In this document: one piece after another, positions 31,503 to 37,698 of the stretch
How the letters are laid out: each line of letters begins with the position of its first letter
Numbering within the stretch: position 1 is the first letter of the stretch
Source: Actinomycetota bacterium
Lineage (GTDB): Bacteria > Actinomycetota > Thermoleophilia > Gaiellales > Gaiellaceae
Reading direction: 5' to 3'
Assembly: GCA_020029595.1 (NCBI GenBank)
Contig: JAIBJN010000011.1
Location: 1-37,698 of the forward strand
Length of the DNA: 37,698 nt
Notes under the pieces: model-generated
What the model saw: the letters and a program-made list of their open reading frames with translations, nothing else
Told to the model about the DNA's origin: nothing
Database searches by the model: none
Position numbers and translations under genes: made by a program

Positions 31503-31870
31503 GAGGCCCGGACGGGCTGGAGCGGACGGGAGGCGAGACCCAGGCGTAGGTGCTCGGCGTGGTACACCGCCTCCTCGAGCAGGACGCCGACGTGGGAATC
31601 GTGGAGCGTGTAGACCGTCCTTCGGCCTCGGCGGTCGCCGACCACGAGGCCAAGGTGGCGGAGAATGCGCAACTGGTGGGACACGGCGGACGGCTCCATG
31701 CCGACGTCGGCTGCGAGCACGCCCACCGAGCACGGCGACTCGCGCAGGCGCGCGAGGATGCGAACGCGGCTCGGCGTGGCGAGCGCCTGCATCGTTTCGG
31801 CCACCTGGCGCGCAAGCTCGGCGTCGACGACGCGGACCGCTCCGGGGTCTCCCTGGACGCCGTGGCTCAT
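31499..31870 (-). CDS. ArsR/SmtB-family metal-sensing repressor
   Basis: 123 residues, ATG 31870. The winged helix contains MEPSAVSHQLRILRHLGLV. The final helix has Asp and His ligands in DSH, then His 11 and His 14 positions later (YHAEH): the DxH-HxxH alpha-5 set of CzrA and NmtR, which sense zinc/cobalt and nickel/cobalt. A matching operator lies directly upstream. It is co-translated with the CDF exporter, which it should repress until metal binds. Confidence 0.9.
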   Translation of the reverse strand: MSHGVQGDPGAVRVVDAELARQVAETMQALATPSRVRILARLRESPCSVGVLAADVGMEPSAVSHQLRILRHLGLVVGDRRGRRTVYTLHDSHVGVLLEEAVYHAEHLRLGLASRPLQPVRAS

Positions 31871-31881
31871 CGAACGCCAGC

Positions 31882-31901
31882 ATACATGAATAGTTGTTCA
31901 T
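31882..31901 (-). promoter_or_regulatory. ArsR/SmtB-type operator
   Basis: The minus strand holds TGAACA and TATTCA separated by AC, within an imperfect dyad, the 12-2-12 pattern bound by SmtB-type repressors. It lies 12 bases before the ATG, and TATGCT overlaps its end as a possible -10. Confidence 0.7.
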
Positions 31902-31953
31902 CCGCGCGGGAAAGACGCCCGCAGCGGCCTAGAATGAAGGCTGGGAGCCCTCC

Positions 31954-32529
31954 TTGTCAGAGGAAGTCCCAGAGCCGAGCGACCCGAAGCGATCCCGCCT
32001 CCGCTCCCGCTTGCGGGCGATCCTGAAGTGGGGGCTCATCGGCGTCGCAGCGGCGTTCGTCCTCATCCAGGTCCTCCCCTTCGGGTGGAGCCACACGAAT
32101 CCAGGGGCGCACTCGGAGCCTCCCTGGGACAGCTCCCGTACGCGGGAGCTCGCGATCAACGCCTGCTACGACTGCCACAGCAACCGGACCGAGTGGCCCT
32201 GGTACTCCTACGTCGCGCCCATGTCCTGGCTCGTCGAGTACGACGTCGACAAAGGACGCCACGCGCTGAACTTCTCCGACTGGGAGCGGTACGTGGAGAA
32301 GCAGCGGGAGAAGGCGGAGAGGGAGCGGCTGAAGGCGTTGGAGCGGGCGAGGAAGGGAGAGAAGCCGGAGAAGGAGAAGGTCCCCAGCCTCGTCAAGGTC
32401 GTGCTGAAAGGGGAGATGCCGATGTGGTACTACGCCATCGCCCACCCGGACGCGAGACTCTCCGAGGCCGAGAAGCAGGAGCTGGCGGAAGGGCTCGCGC
32501 GTACATTCGGCCTCGACGGTGCCGAGTGA
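31954..32529 (+). CDS. Membrane-anchored haem-binding-domain protein
   Basis: 191 residues from TTG 31954, preceded by GGGAG. One N-terminal helix (about 25-43) anchors it, followed by a domain with a single CxxCH haem site (C71, C74, H75) and the WPWYSYVAPMSW segment typical of the Haem_bd family. A charged Lys/Glu coiled-coil stretch (about 110-140) interrupts the domain. The haem part should face the outside. TAGAAT at 31931-31936 is a likely -10. Confidence 0.85.
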   Translation: MSEEVPEPSDPKRSRLRSRLRAILKWGLIGVAAAFVLIQVLPFGWSHTNPGAHSEPPWDSSRTRELAINACYDCHSNRTEWPWYSYVAPMSWLVEYDVDKGRHALNFSDWERYVEKQREKAERERLKALERARKGEKPEKEKVPSLVKVVLKGEMPMWYYAIAHPDARLSEAEKQELAEGLARTFGLDGAE

Positions 32530-32539
32530 CGGAGAAGGC

Positions 32540-32562
32540 GACGACTGGACGGCGGCGTCGTC
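32540..32562. terminator. Hairpin between convergent genes
   Basis: Arms GACGAC and GTCGTC around an 11-base loop, followed on the plus strand by TTCGTTCT. Possible terminator for the haem-protein gene. Confidence 0.35.
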
Positions 32563-32568
32563 TTCGTT

Positions 32569-33234
32569 CTAGACCGCGGCGGGGGTCCTCGGTGCCATGC
32601 TGAGGACCTGAAAGCAGCGCTCGAAGGCCGCGCGGTCACCACGAATCGACGCGGCGCCCTGCTCGAGCGCCTCACTGGCGGAGAGCTCGCCGCCGGTTAG
32701 GCGAAAGAAGGTCGACATGTCGACCTCGACGTCGACGTCGGGGTCCTCGGCGGCGCCCACCGATGTGTGAAGACAGCCGTTCTCCAGGTGGACGGAGAAG
32801 ACGTCTGCGTCGATCCGCAAGACGTAGGTCTCGGTGAGCCCGCGGGCGGCCTCGGGGGAAAAGAGCGCCGCGAAGGCGTTGATGCCCCACTCGGGGTAAA
32901 GCTCGTCCTCCGGCCCCGGAGGGCCGAGCGAGCGGGCGCCCCAGCGGGCAAGCGCGTAGAAGACCTCGTCCAACTCGGCGCCGTACTCCGTCAGCTCGTA
33001 AACGGTCGCAGGGGCGGGCGGAGGAAGCTTGCGCTTGTGTACGACGCCCGCCCCCTCGAGCTCGCGTAGCCGCGCGGCGAGGATGTTGGTCGCGATCCCG
33101 GGTAGGCCGTCGGCGAGGTCGGTGTAGCGCTTCGGCCCGTGCAAGAGCTCACGGACGATCAGGAAGGCCCAGCGCTCGCCGACGAGACAGAGAGCGTGTG
33201 CGACAGGGCAGTACTGGTCGAAGCGCTTCGCCAT
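32569..33234 (-). CDS. HxlR-family regulator with C-terminal SCP2-like domain
   Basis: 221 residues from ATG 33234; an in-frame ATG at 33270 would add 12 residues. The N-terminal HxlR winged helix has the conserved Cys (QYCPVAHAL, Cys9) and RELLHGPKRYTDL. Residues about 120-215 resemble an SCP2 sterol-carrier domain (VHLENGCLHTSV, ASIRGDRAAFERCF), so it may bind a hydrophobic ligand. HxlR proteins often sense reactive electrophiles through the Cys. It diverges from the DHA2 exporter gene, its likely target. Confidence 0.88.
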   Translation of the reverse strand: MAKRFDQYCPVAHALCLVGERWAFLIVRELLHGPKRYTDLADGLPGIATNILAARLRELEGAGVVHKRKLPPPAPATVYELTEYGAELDEVFYALARWGARSLGPPGPEDELYPEWGINAFAALFSPEAARGLTETYVLRIDADVFSVHLENGCLHTSVGAAEDPDVDVEVDMSTFFRLTGGELSASEALEQGAASIRGDRAAFERCFQVLSMAPRTPAAV

Positions 33235-33277
33235 CGCTTGCGATTGTAGCGGAGACCCTTGCGGATTCATAGGTTTA

Positions 33278-33301
33278 ACTTGCGAGATACAAGTCTATGC
33301 T
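33278..33301 (+). promoter_or_regulatory. Operator and -10 of the exporter gene
   Basis: A dyad of ACTTG and CAAGT with a 7-base spacer (33278-33294) is followed at once by TATGCT (33296-33301), a likely -10 for the plus strand. A repressor here would block the exporter promoter. HxlR is the obvious candidate. Confidence 0.5.
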
Positions 33302-33346
33302 GTACGTTGGCAAGCTCACCCGCTGCACCAACGGCGAAAGGACTCG

Positions 33347-34807
33347 ATGAAGATGGCCGGCTCTGTCGAACGAAAGTGGTTCGCACTCGCGCTCCTCTGT
33401 GCGGTGCAGTTCATGGTCGTGCTCGACATCGCGATCGTGAACGTCGCCCTGCCCTCGATCCAGACGGATCTCGGCTTTTCGCAGGAGAACCTGCAGTGGG
33501 TGATCAGCGCCTACGCGCTCGTTTTCGGCGGCTTCCTCCTGCTGGGCGGCCGGCTCGCCGACCTGCTCGGGCGCAGGCGCGTCTTCGTCTTCGGCCTCGT
33601 CGTCTTCTCGCTCGGCTCGTTCCTCTGCGGCCTCGCCTGGAGCGAGGCGTCTCTCATCGGTGCGCGCGCGATCCAAGGCCTCGGTGCGGCGGCGATCACG
33701 CCCGCGGCGCTCTCGATCCTGACCACGACCTTCAGTGAAGGGCGCGAGCGCAACATCGCGCTCGGGGCGTGGGGCGCGGTCGGTGGCTTCGGCGCAGCAG
33801 CGGGCGTCCTCATGGGCGGCATCCTCACCGATCTCCTCTCGTGGGAGTGGATCTTCTTCGTCAACGTCCCCGTGGGCATCCTCGGGCTCGTCCTCGCCCC
33901 GATCCTGCTCGGCGAGAGCCGCGACGCGCACGGCCAAGGCCACGACGTGCCGGGCGCAGTCCTCATCACCTCCGGGCTCGTCCTCCTCGTCCTCGGCATC
34001 ACTCAGGGTCAAAGCTGGGGCTGGAGCTCCGGGAAGACGATCGGCGTCTTCGTCGCGTCCGTGATCCTGCAGGCGGCCTTCCTCCTCTGGGAGCGGCGGC
34101 AGCGCGATCCGCTCGTTCCTCTCTCCATCTTCGTCCGCCTGCAGACCCTGACGGCAGCGAACGTGGCCGGCTTCATCATGGGCACGGCGCTCTTCTCCAT
34201 GTTCCTGATGCTGACGCTCTACATGCAGCAGGTGCTCGGCTACTCGCCGTTGGAGACCGGCCTCGGTTACCTCGCCGTCGCCGGAACGGCCGTCATCTGG
34301 GCCAATGTGGCCGCCGTCGTCGTGAACCGCGTCGGCGTCAAGCCCGCCCTGATCTTCGGCATGAGCATGCTCACCCTCGGGCTCCTCTACTTCACGCAGG
34401 TGTCAGTGGACGGCTCCTACTGGGCCAATCTCCTCCCGGGCTTCCTGGTCATTGGGATCGGCATTCCCTTCGCCTTCGTCCCGATCACGATCGCCGCCCT
34501 CGCGGGGACGAAGCCGCAGGAGGCGGGGCTCGCGTCCGGCCTGATCAACACCTCGCAGCAGATCGGCGGCGCCGTGGGCATCGCCGTTCTCTCGACCATC
34601 GCCGTCTCGACGACCGACGATGCCGTGACGAGCGGGAGCGCGATGCCCGTCGCGCTCACGGACGGCTTCGTCAACGCCTTCTGGGCAGGGGCGGCGATCG
34701 CGTTCGCCGGCGTCCTCGTCTCGATCTTCCTCGTCCGCGGAAAGGACCTGAGGCCGCAGGAGGCCGTCATCGGCGAGCCCGCGCTGGAGCTCGACGCGGC
34801 CGCCTAG
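33347..34807 (+). CDS. DHA2-family (14-helix) drug exporter
   Basis: 486 residues, ATG 33347 preceded by AAAGGA. Motif C-type and loop motifs are clear: VVLDIAIVNVALPSIQ in helix 1, GGRLADLLGRRRVF after helix 2 and GAAAGVLMGGILTD in helix 5. The length and helix count fit the EmrB/QacA family of proton-driven multidrug exporters. It faces the HxlR regulator across an operator. Confidence 0.93.
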   Translation: MKMAGSVERKWFALALLCAVQFMVVLDIAIVNVALPSIQTDLGFSQENLQWVISAYALVFGGFLLLGGRLADLLGRRRVFVFGLVVFSLGSFLCGLAWSEASLIGARAIQGLGAAAITPAALSILTTTFSEGRERNIALGAWGAVGGFGAAAGVLMGGILTDLLSWEWIFFVNVPVGILGLVLAPILLGESRDAHGQGHDVPGAVLITSGLVLLVLGITQGQSWGWSSGKTIGVFVASVILQAAFLLWERRQRDPLVPLSIFVRLQTLTAANVAGFIMGTALFSMFLMLTLYMQQVLGYSPLETGLGYLAVAGTAVIWANVAAVVVNRVGVKPALIFGMSMLTLGLLYFTQVSVDGSYWANLLPGFLVIGIGIPFAFVPITIAALAGTKPQEAGLASGLINTSQQIGGAVGIAVLSTIAVSTTDDAVTSGSAMPVALTDGFVNAFWAGAAIAFAGVLVSIFLVRGKDLRPQEAVIGEPALELDAAA

Positions 34808-35040
34808 TGGAAGACGCTGGCTTACGCGGACGCGCCGCTGGCGCGGGAGGGCACCGAGGGCCGGCACGGCCGGAGCTCCCCGCGCCGCGGATGCCTCGGG
34901 CGCGCTCCTTCCAAGCTCCGATGGGAGCTCTGGCCCGCGGGTCGGGATCACCGTACGATGGAGCGTGCGGAGGCGCCGGGTGTGCCGCCGCGCGCCCAGG
35001 GCACCCGCCGCGCCCGCAGTGATCCCCAGAGGAGGCCACC
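34808..35040 (+). promoter_or_regulatory. Gap with a probable promoter
   Basis: No gene is recognised here. It holds a small hairpin (AGCTCC and GGAGCT around GATG, near 34913-34928) and TACGAT at 34953-34958, a possible -10. The transcript would carry a leader of about 75 bases before the strong ribosome site at 35027-35034. Confidence 0.35.
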
Positions 35041-35499
35041 TTGCATCCGTCCCAGTGTCCGGTCTACACCACGGGCTCGTGGGCAGCCGTTCCCCGAGCA
35101 GGAGGAGGGGCCTTCATCGCGGCCTGGGAGGAGTTCGCGGGGTGGGCCGCGGGGCGCGACGGAGCCGGTGATGCGATCCTGGCTCGGGACGTGCGCGCGG
35201 AGGGCCGCTACGTGAGCTTCAAGCGTGAGCGCCCGCACGCTCGTCCTCGGCGGCGGCTTCGGCGGCATCGCGACCGCCGTGGAGCTGCGACGACTCCTCG
35301 GCGACGACCACGAGATCGTGCTGGTCGACCGCAAGCCGCAGTTCACGATGGGCCTGCGCAAGCTGTGGGAGCTGGTCGGTCACGGAACCTTCGCCGACGG
35401 CAGCCGGTCGCGCGTGCTGCTCGCGCGGCACGGCGTCGAGTTCCTCCAGACGGAGATCAACGCGATCGACCCCTCGGGACGGCGCGGGGAGACATCTGA
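35041..35499 (+). pseudogene. Truncated antibiotic-biosynthesis-monooxygenase-like ORF
   Basis: TTG 35041 follows an excellent AGAGGAGG. The first 60 residues resemble an ABM domain (CPVYTTGSWAAVP, FIAAWEEFAGWAAG, GRYVSF), about the first half of the usual 100 residues. After Phe60 (35220) the frame runs on as Arg-rich sequence inside the next gene in a different frame. The natural reading is a deletion that joined the 5' half of an ABM gene to the oxidoreductase start. It may still be translated as a 152-residue protein. Confidence 0.6.
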
Positions 35500-36373
35500 C
35501 GGTTGGCGCGACGGCGACCATCTCGTGGTCGCCCTCGGCGCGGTGTCGCGGCCCGACCTCGTGCCCGGGCTCCCGGAGCACGGTCACGACGTCTGGGGCT
35601 TCGCCGGCGTCCCGGCCGCAGCCGAGGCGCTAAGGGCCTTCGACGGCGGGCGGATCGTCGTCCTCATCGCAGGCGCTCCCTACCCGTGCCCCCCGGCGCC
35701 ATACGAGTGCGTCCTCCATCTCCACGAGCACCTCCTCGCCCGTGGCCTGCGGGACCGGACGGAGCTCGCGGTTGCGACGCTCCAGCCGATGCTGATGCCG
35801 AACGCCGGTCGCGACGGCTCGGAGTGGATGGGGCAGCAACTCACCGAGCGCGGCATCTCCTACCGGCTGGGCGCGAAGACCGAGCGGGTGGAGCCCGCCG
35901 TCGTCGTGCTCGCCGACGGCGAGATGCCCTTCGATTTGCTGATCGCGGTCCCGCCCCACCGGCCTCCCGCCGTCGTCGCCGACAGCGAGCTCACGGCGGG
36001 GCACGGATGGATCGCCGTCGATGCGGGTACGCTCGCGACGTCCCACGAGGGCGTCTACGCGGTGGGGGACGTCACCCTGATCCCGCTCGCGAACGGCCTG
36101 CCGCTCCCGAAGGCCGGGGTGATGGCGGAGCTCCAGGGCACCCGGGTGGCGCGGGCGATCGCGGCCGAGTTGCGTGGCGAGGAGCCTCCGGCACCGTTCG
36201 ACGGCAGCGGCTTCTGCCCGATCGAGCTCGGGCCTGGTTCGGCGGCGCTCGTCGAAGGCCATTGGTACGCCGAGCCCGAGCCGGTCGTCACGGTCTCCGA
36301 GCCGAGCGCGGCGCACGCGGCCGAGAAGGCGGCCTTCGAGACCGAGCACCTGGAGCGCTGGTTCGGGGCCTGA
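35225..36373 (+). CDS. FAD-dependent oxidoreductase (sulfide:quinone reductase / NDH-2 type)
   Basis: 382 residues from GTG 35225. The FAD-binding motif is VLGGGFGGIATAVEL at the N-terminus; a second nucleotide motif lies near residue 140 and the FAD-closing motif is HEGVYAVGDVTLIPL. The layout matches sulfide:quinone or flavocytochrome-c sulfide reductases, but the catalytic cysteines of true sulfide oxidisers are not evident, so the acceptor and donor are open. No ribosome site precedes the start, which overlaps the truncated ABM frame. Confidence 0.85.
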   Translation: MSARTLVLGGGFGGIATAVELRRLLGDDHEIVLVDRKPQFTMGLRKLWELVGHGTFADGSRSRVLLARHGVEFLQTEINAIDPSGRRGETSDGWRDGDHLVVALGAVSRPDLVPGLPEHGHDVWGFAGVPAAAEALRAFDGGRIVVLIAGAPYPCPPAPYECVLHLHEHLLARGLRDRTELAVATLQPMLMPNAGRDGSEWMGQQLTERGISYRLGAKTERVEPAVVVLADGEMPFDLLIAVPPHRPPAVVADSELTAGHGWIAVDAGTLATSHEGVYAVGDVTLIPLANGLPLPKAGVMAELQGTRVARAIAAELRGEEPPAPFDGSGFCPIELGPGSAALVEGHWYAEPEPVVTVSEPSAAHAAEKAAFETEHLERWFGA

Positions 36374-36432
36374 GCTCGGACGGGCCCCACCGGGCCCCGG
36401 ACATCACCCGACGCGTCGAGGAGGCCGTCGAT

Positions 36433-36640
36433 TCAGCCGACCGTGGCGAAGCCGAGCCGCTCGAGGACGACATCCTGCCGGCAACGACGGTGAGGGCCGG
36501 GGTTCCCTGCTCCACGGCGGCGTTCCAGCGTGCGCGGACGAGGGCCAGGTAGGTTCGAGCGTCAAGGCCGTCGCGTGGGCGAGTGTTCAGGAATGTAGCC
36601 TGAGCTGCTGCGGGATCTACGTTGGCGATGCTGGAAGATG
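36433..36640 (-). pseudogene. Remnant of a GNAT acetyltransferase gene
   Basis: On the minus strand, one frame reads TFLNTRPRDGLDARTYLALV and then GTPALTVVAGRM; the expected continuation VLERLGFATVG follows in another frame, shifted near 36470, and meets a TGA at 36433. The pattern AG-M-S then VLERLGF is the C-terminal end of the GNAT fold. No start or N-terminal half is seen upstream. A decayed gene fragment. Confidence 0.55.
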
Positions 36641-36863
36641 CTCAGCGTCGCTGCTGCTTCTCGCGCACAGCGACACTGAGCTCGGCCTCGGACTGGACGG
36701 CCGCTCTTCGTCCCAAGCGATCGTCAGCCACCGCGATTGAGCGACGCTCGCTTGGCTTCCGATGCGATACGAGCGACCATCGGGGCGGCGCGACTGCTTG
36801 TCGCCGATCCCACCAAGGAGCGCACGCGAGGATGAGCCCCTACAGGCCGTCTTACACGCGCCG
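36641..36863. other. Stretch with no recognised gene
   Basis: Open frames occur here, but none has gene-like sequence or a ribosome site. It lies between the acetyltransferase and reductase remnants. Confidence 0.5.
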
Positions 36864-37148
36864 TTAGCGAACGTAGACGACGCGAGAGACAAACGTCTGC
36901 GTCTCGACCAGCTCCAGGTTGATCCTCTCTTCCAGGGCCGGGAAGTAATGCGTGCCCCCGCCCAGTACGACCGGACTGACGAAGTGGAGGCGAACATCCA
37001 CCGCCTCGCGGAGCTGTACGAGGCGGTCGCCGGCTGAGCACAAAGACACCGCGACGGCTCCGCATCCCAGGACGCTCACGTGGGCGTCAGGGCCACGAGG
37101 CCGGGGCAGACAGGCCCAACCCTGCACGCGCAGCCTCGAGCCGAGCAA
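36864..37148 (-). pseudogene. Remnant of a dihydrofolate-reductase-like (RibD C-terminal) gene
   Basis: The frame from about 37085 to TAA at 36864 matches the C-terminal half of the DHFR/RibD family: HVSVLGCGAVAV, then LHFVSPVVLGGGTHYFPAL and a closing LELVETQTFVSRVVYVR. The N-terminal half with the substrate site is absent; upstream sequence to 37148 is Arg- and Pro-rich and unrelated. A 5'-truncated remnant. Confidence 0.65.
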
Positions 37149-37205
37149 GCTGGCGAGCCTGGTCTCGGCCCGGCTGATGCCGCAGTCGGCGCTAGAAAGG
37201 ACTGT

Positions 37206-37322
37206 CTAGCTTCGCCGGCTGGGGAACCATCCTCGATCGCCGAGCCGTCGCAAATCAACACCGTAGAAGTACGAGAGCGGGCCGATCAGAACGAGGAATG
37301 CAAGGACGATGAGCGCCGTCAA
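37206..37322 (-). CDS. 38-residue membrane peptide
   Basis: TTG 37322 is preceded at 7 bases by GGAGGTGA, a full Shine-Dalgarno match. The peptide is one helix (ALIVLAFLVLIGPLSYFYG) followed by VDLRRLGDRGWFPSRRS. This pattern of a helix ending in Y-G-D-R and a Trp near the C-terminus recurs in small actinobacterial membrane proteins, but I cannot name a family. It stands alone among gene remnants. Confidence 0.6.
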   Translation of the reverse strand: MTALIVLAFLVLIGPLSYFYGVDLRRLGDRGWFPSRRS

Positions 37323-37698
37323 GCTAACCTCACCTCCCTTCCTGGTCGTTTCTTCAGCTACTAAACGCTGGGTCGGCGACCAGCATTCCCTGTGGTGACC
37401 TCGCTCGCGGGTCAGGTCATCGAGTTTGCGCACCGGAGGGGCCGAGGTTGGCGCGCACGGTGGCCTCCGTGGTCGACGGTGCGGTCACACCGCCCGCAGA
37501 TGACGAAGACTCAATGCGCGAGTGGTCTGGGGGGCCGAGCGGGGACGCCGCTGAGAGCGCACAGGCACAATGGAAGAGGCCGGGCGGCTTCCGAGCAGAG
37601 GCGAAGTGCGATAGCCGCAGTCGCCGGCCGCTGCCCTATGGGCCGCCCGGCCTCCGCTAGTCTCGCGCTTCCACCTACTCCCGACATCCCCCAAAGAG
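37323..37698. other. Terminal stretch with a wide inverted repeat, no gene recognised
   Basis: No convincing gene. Two perfect 13-base arms (GAGGCCGGGCGGC at 37576-37588 and its complement at 37642-37654) face each other across 53 bases. Confidence 0.4.

Noticed and set aside
34965-35171. Leaderless GTG frame 7 bases after TACGAT
   Set aside because: The spacing fits, but the product is Arg-rich and unlike any protein; the promoter more likely serves the ORF at 35041.
1-37698. CRISPR arrays, tRNA or rRNA genes, insertion sequences, prophage
   Set aside because: No regularly spaced direct repeats, cloverleaf or rRNA-like sequence, transposase or phage genes were seen.

Overview
The window is GC-rich DNA packed with short overlapping operons. 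Its families (leaderless NANNNT-type promoters, DUF2017 with clpS, an actinobacterial ArsC, NarL-type two-component triads) point to an actinobacterium, most likely of the Thermoleophilia (Gaiellales or Solirubrobacterales side). That placement is inference; no rRNA or tRNA gene was seen.

Layout. 1-867: the 5' part of an MFS transporter and a 33-residue membrane peptide, both on the minus strand. 865-4347: a minus-strand signalling triad (lone receiver, large sensor kinase, NarL-type regulator). 4427-6701: a plus-strand CYTH-CHAD protein, Nudix hydrolase and SixA-like phosphatase. 6885-12720: minus-strand phosphate genes (PRC-barrel protein, ppx, ppk, PHP phosphoesterase, CBS protein, phoB). 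12802-16217: a sulfur module (MFS-rhodanese fusion, persulfide-dioxygenase-like protein, divergent LysR regulator). 16257-23097: phoR, pstS, pstC, pstA, pstB, phoU, arsC and a secreted metallophosphatase, plus strand. 23174-30506: an MMPL exporter, DUF3830, clpS, a second receiver-kinase-NarL triad, a small membrane protein and DUF2017. 30530-31870: a zinc/nickel/cobalt-type resistance locus (broken HMA gene, short CDF exporter, ArsR). 31954-36373: a haem-binding-domain protein, an HxlR-SCP2 regulator diverging from a DHA2 drug exporter, a truncated monooxygenase-like ORF and a flavin disulfide-type oxidoreductase. 36374-37698: gene remnants and one small membrane protein.

The centre (about 7.2-23 kb) reads as one phosphate-starvation regulon: uptake (Pst), sensing (PhoU, PhoR, PhoB), polyphosphate synthesis and breakdown (Ppk, Ppx), phosphoesterases, and ArsC, which would detoxify arsenate entering through Pst.

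The main new observation is regulatory. Seven promoters share one geometry: 11-base TTCACC-type repeats in fixed slots 61, 50, 39 and 28 bases upstream of the -10 hexamer. They precede PRC, ppk, PHP, phoB and pstS, plus two in a 488-base gap that has no recognised gene. Those two each lie upstream of a hairpin, so they may drive Pho-controlled small RNAs or a 34-residue peptide. The same geometry revises several start codons and predicts leaderless mRNAs for the PRC and PHP genes. A second oddity is a run of three near-perfect inverted repeats between pstC and pstA, the last of which encloses the pstA start codon.
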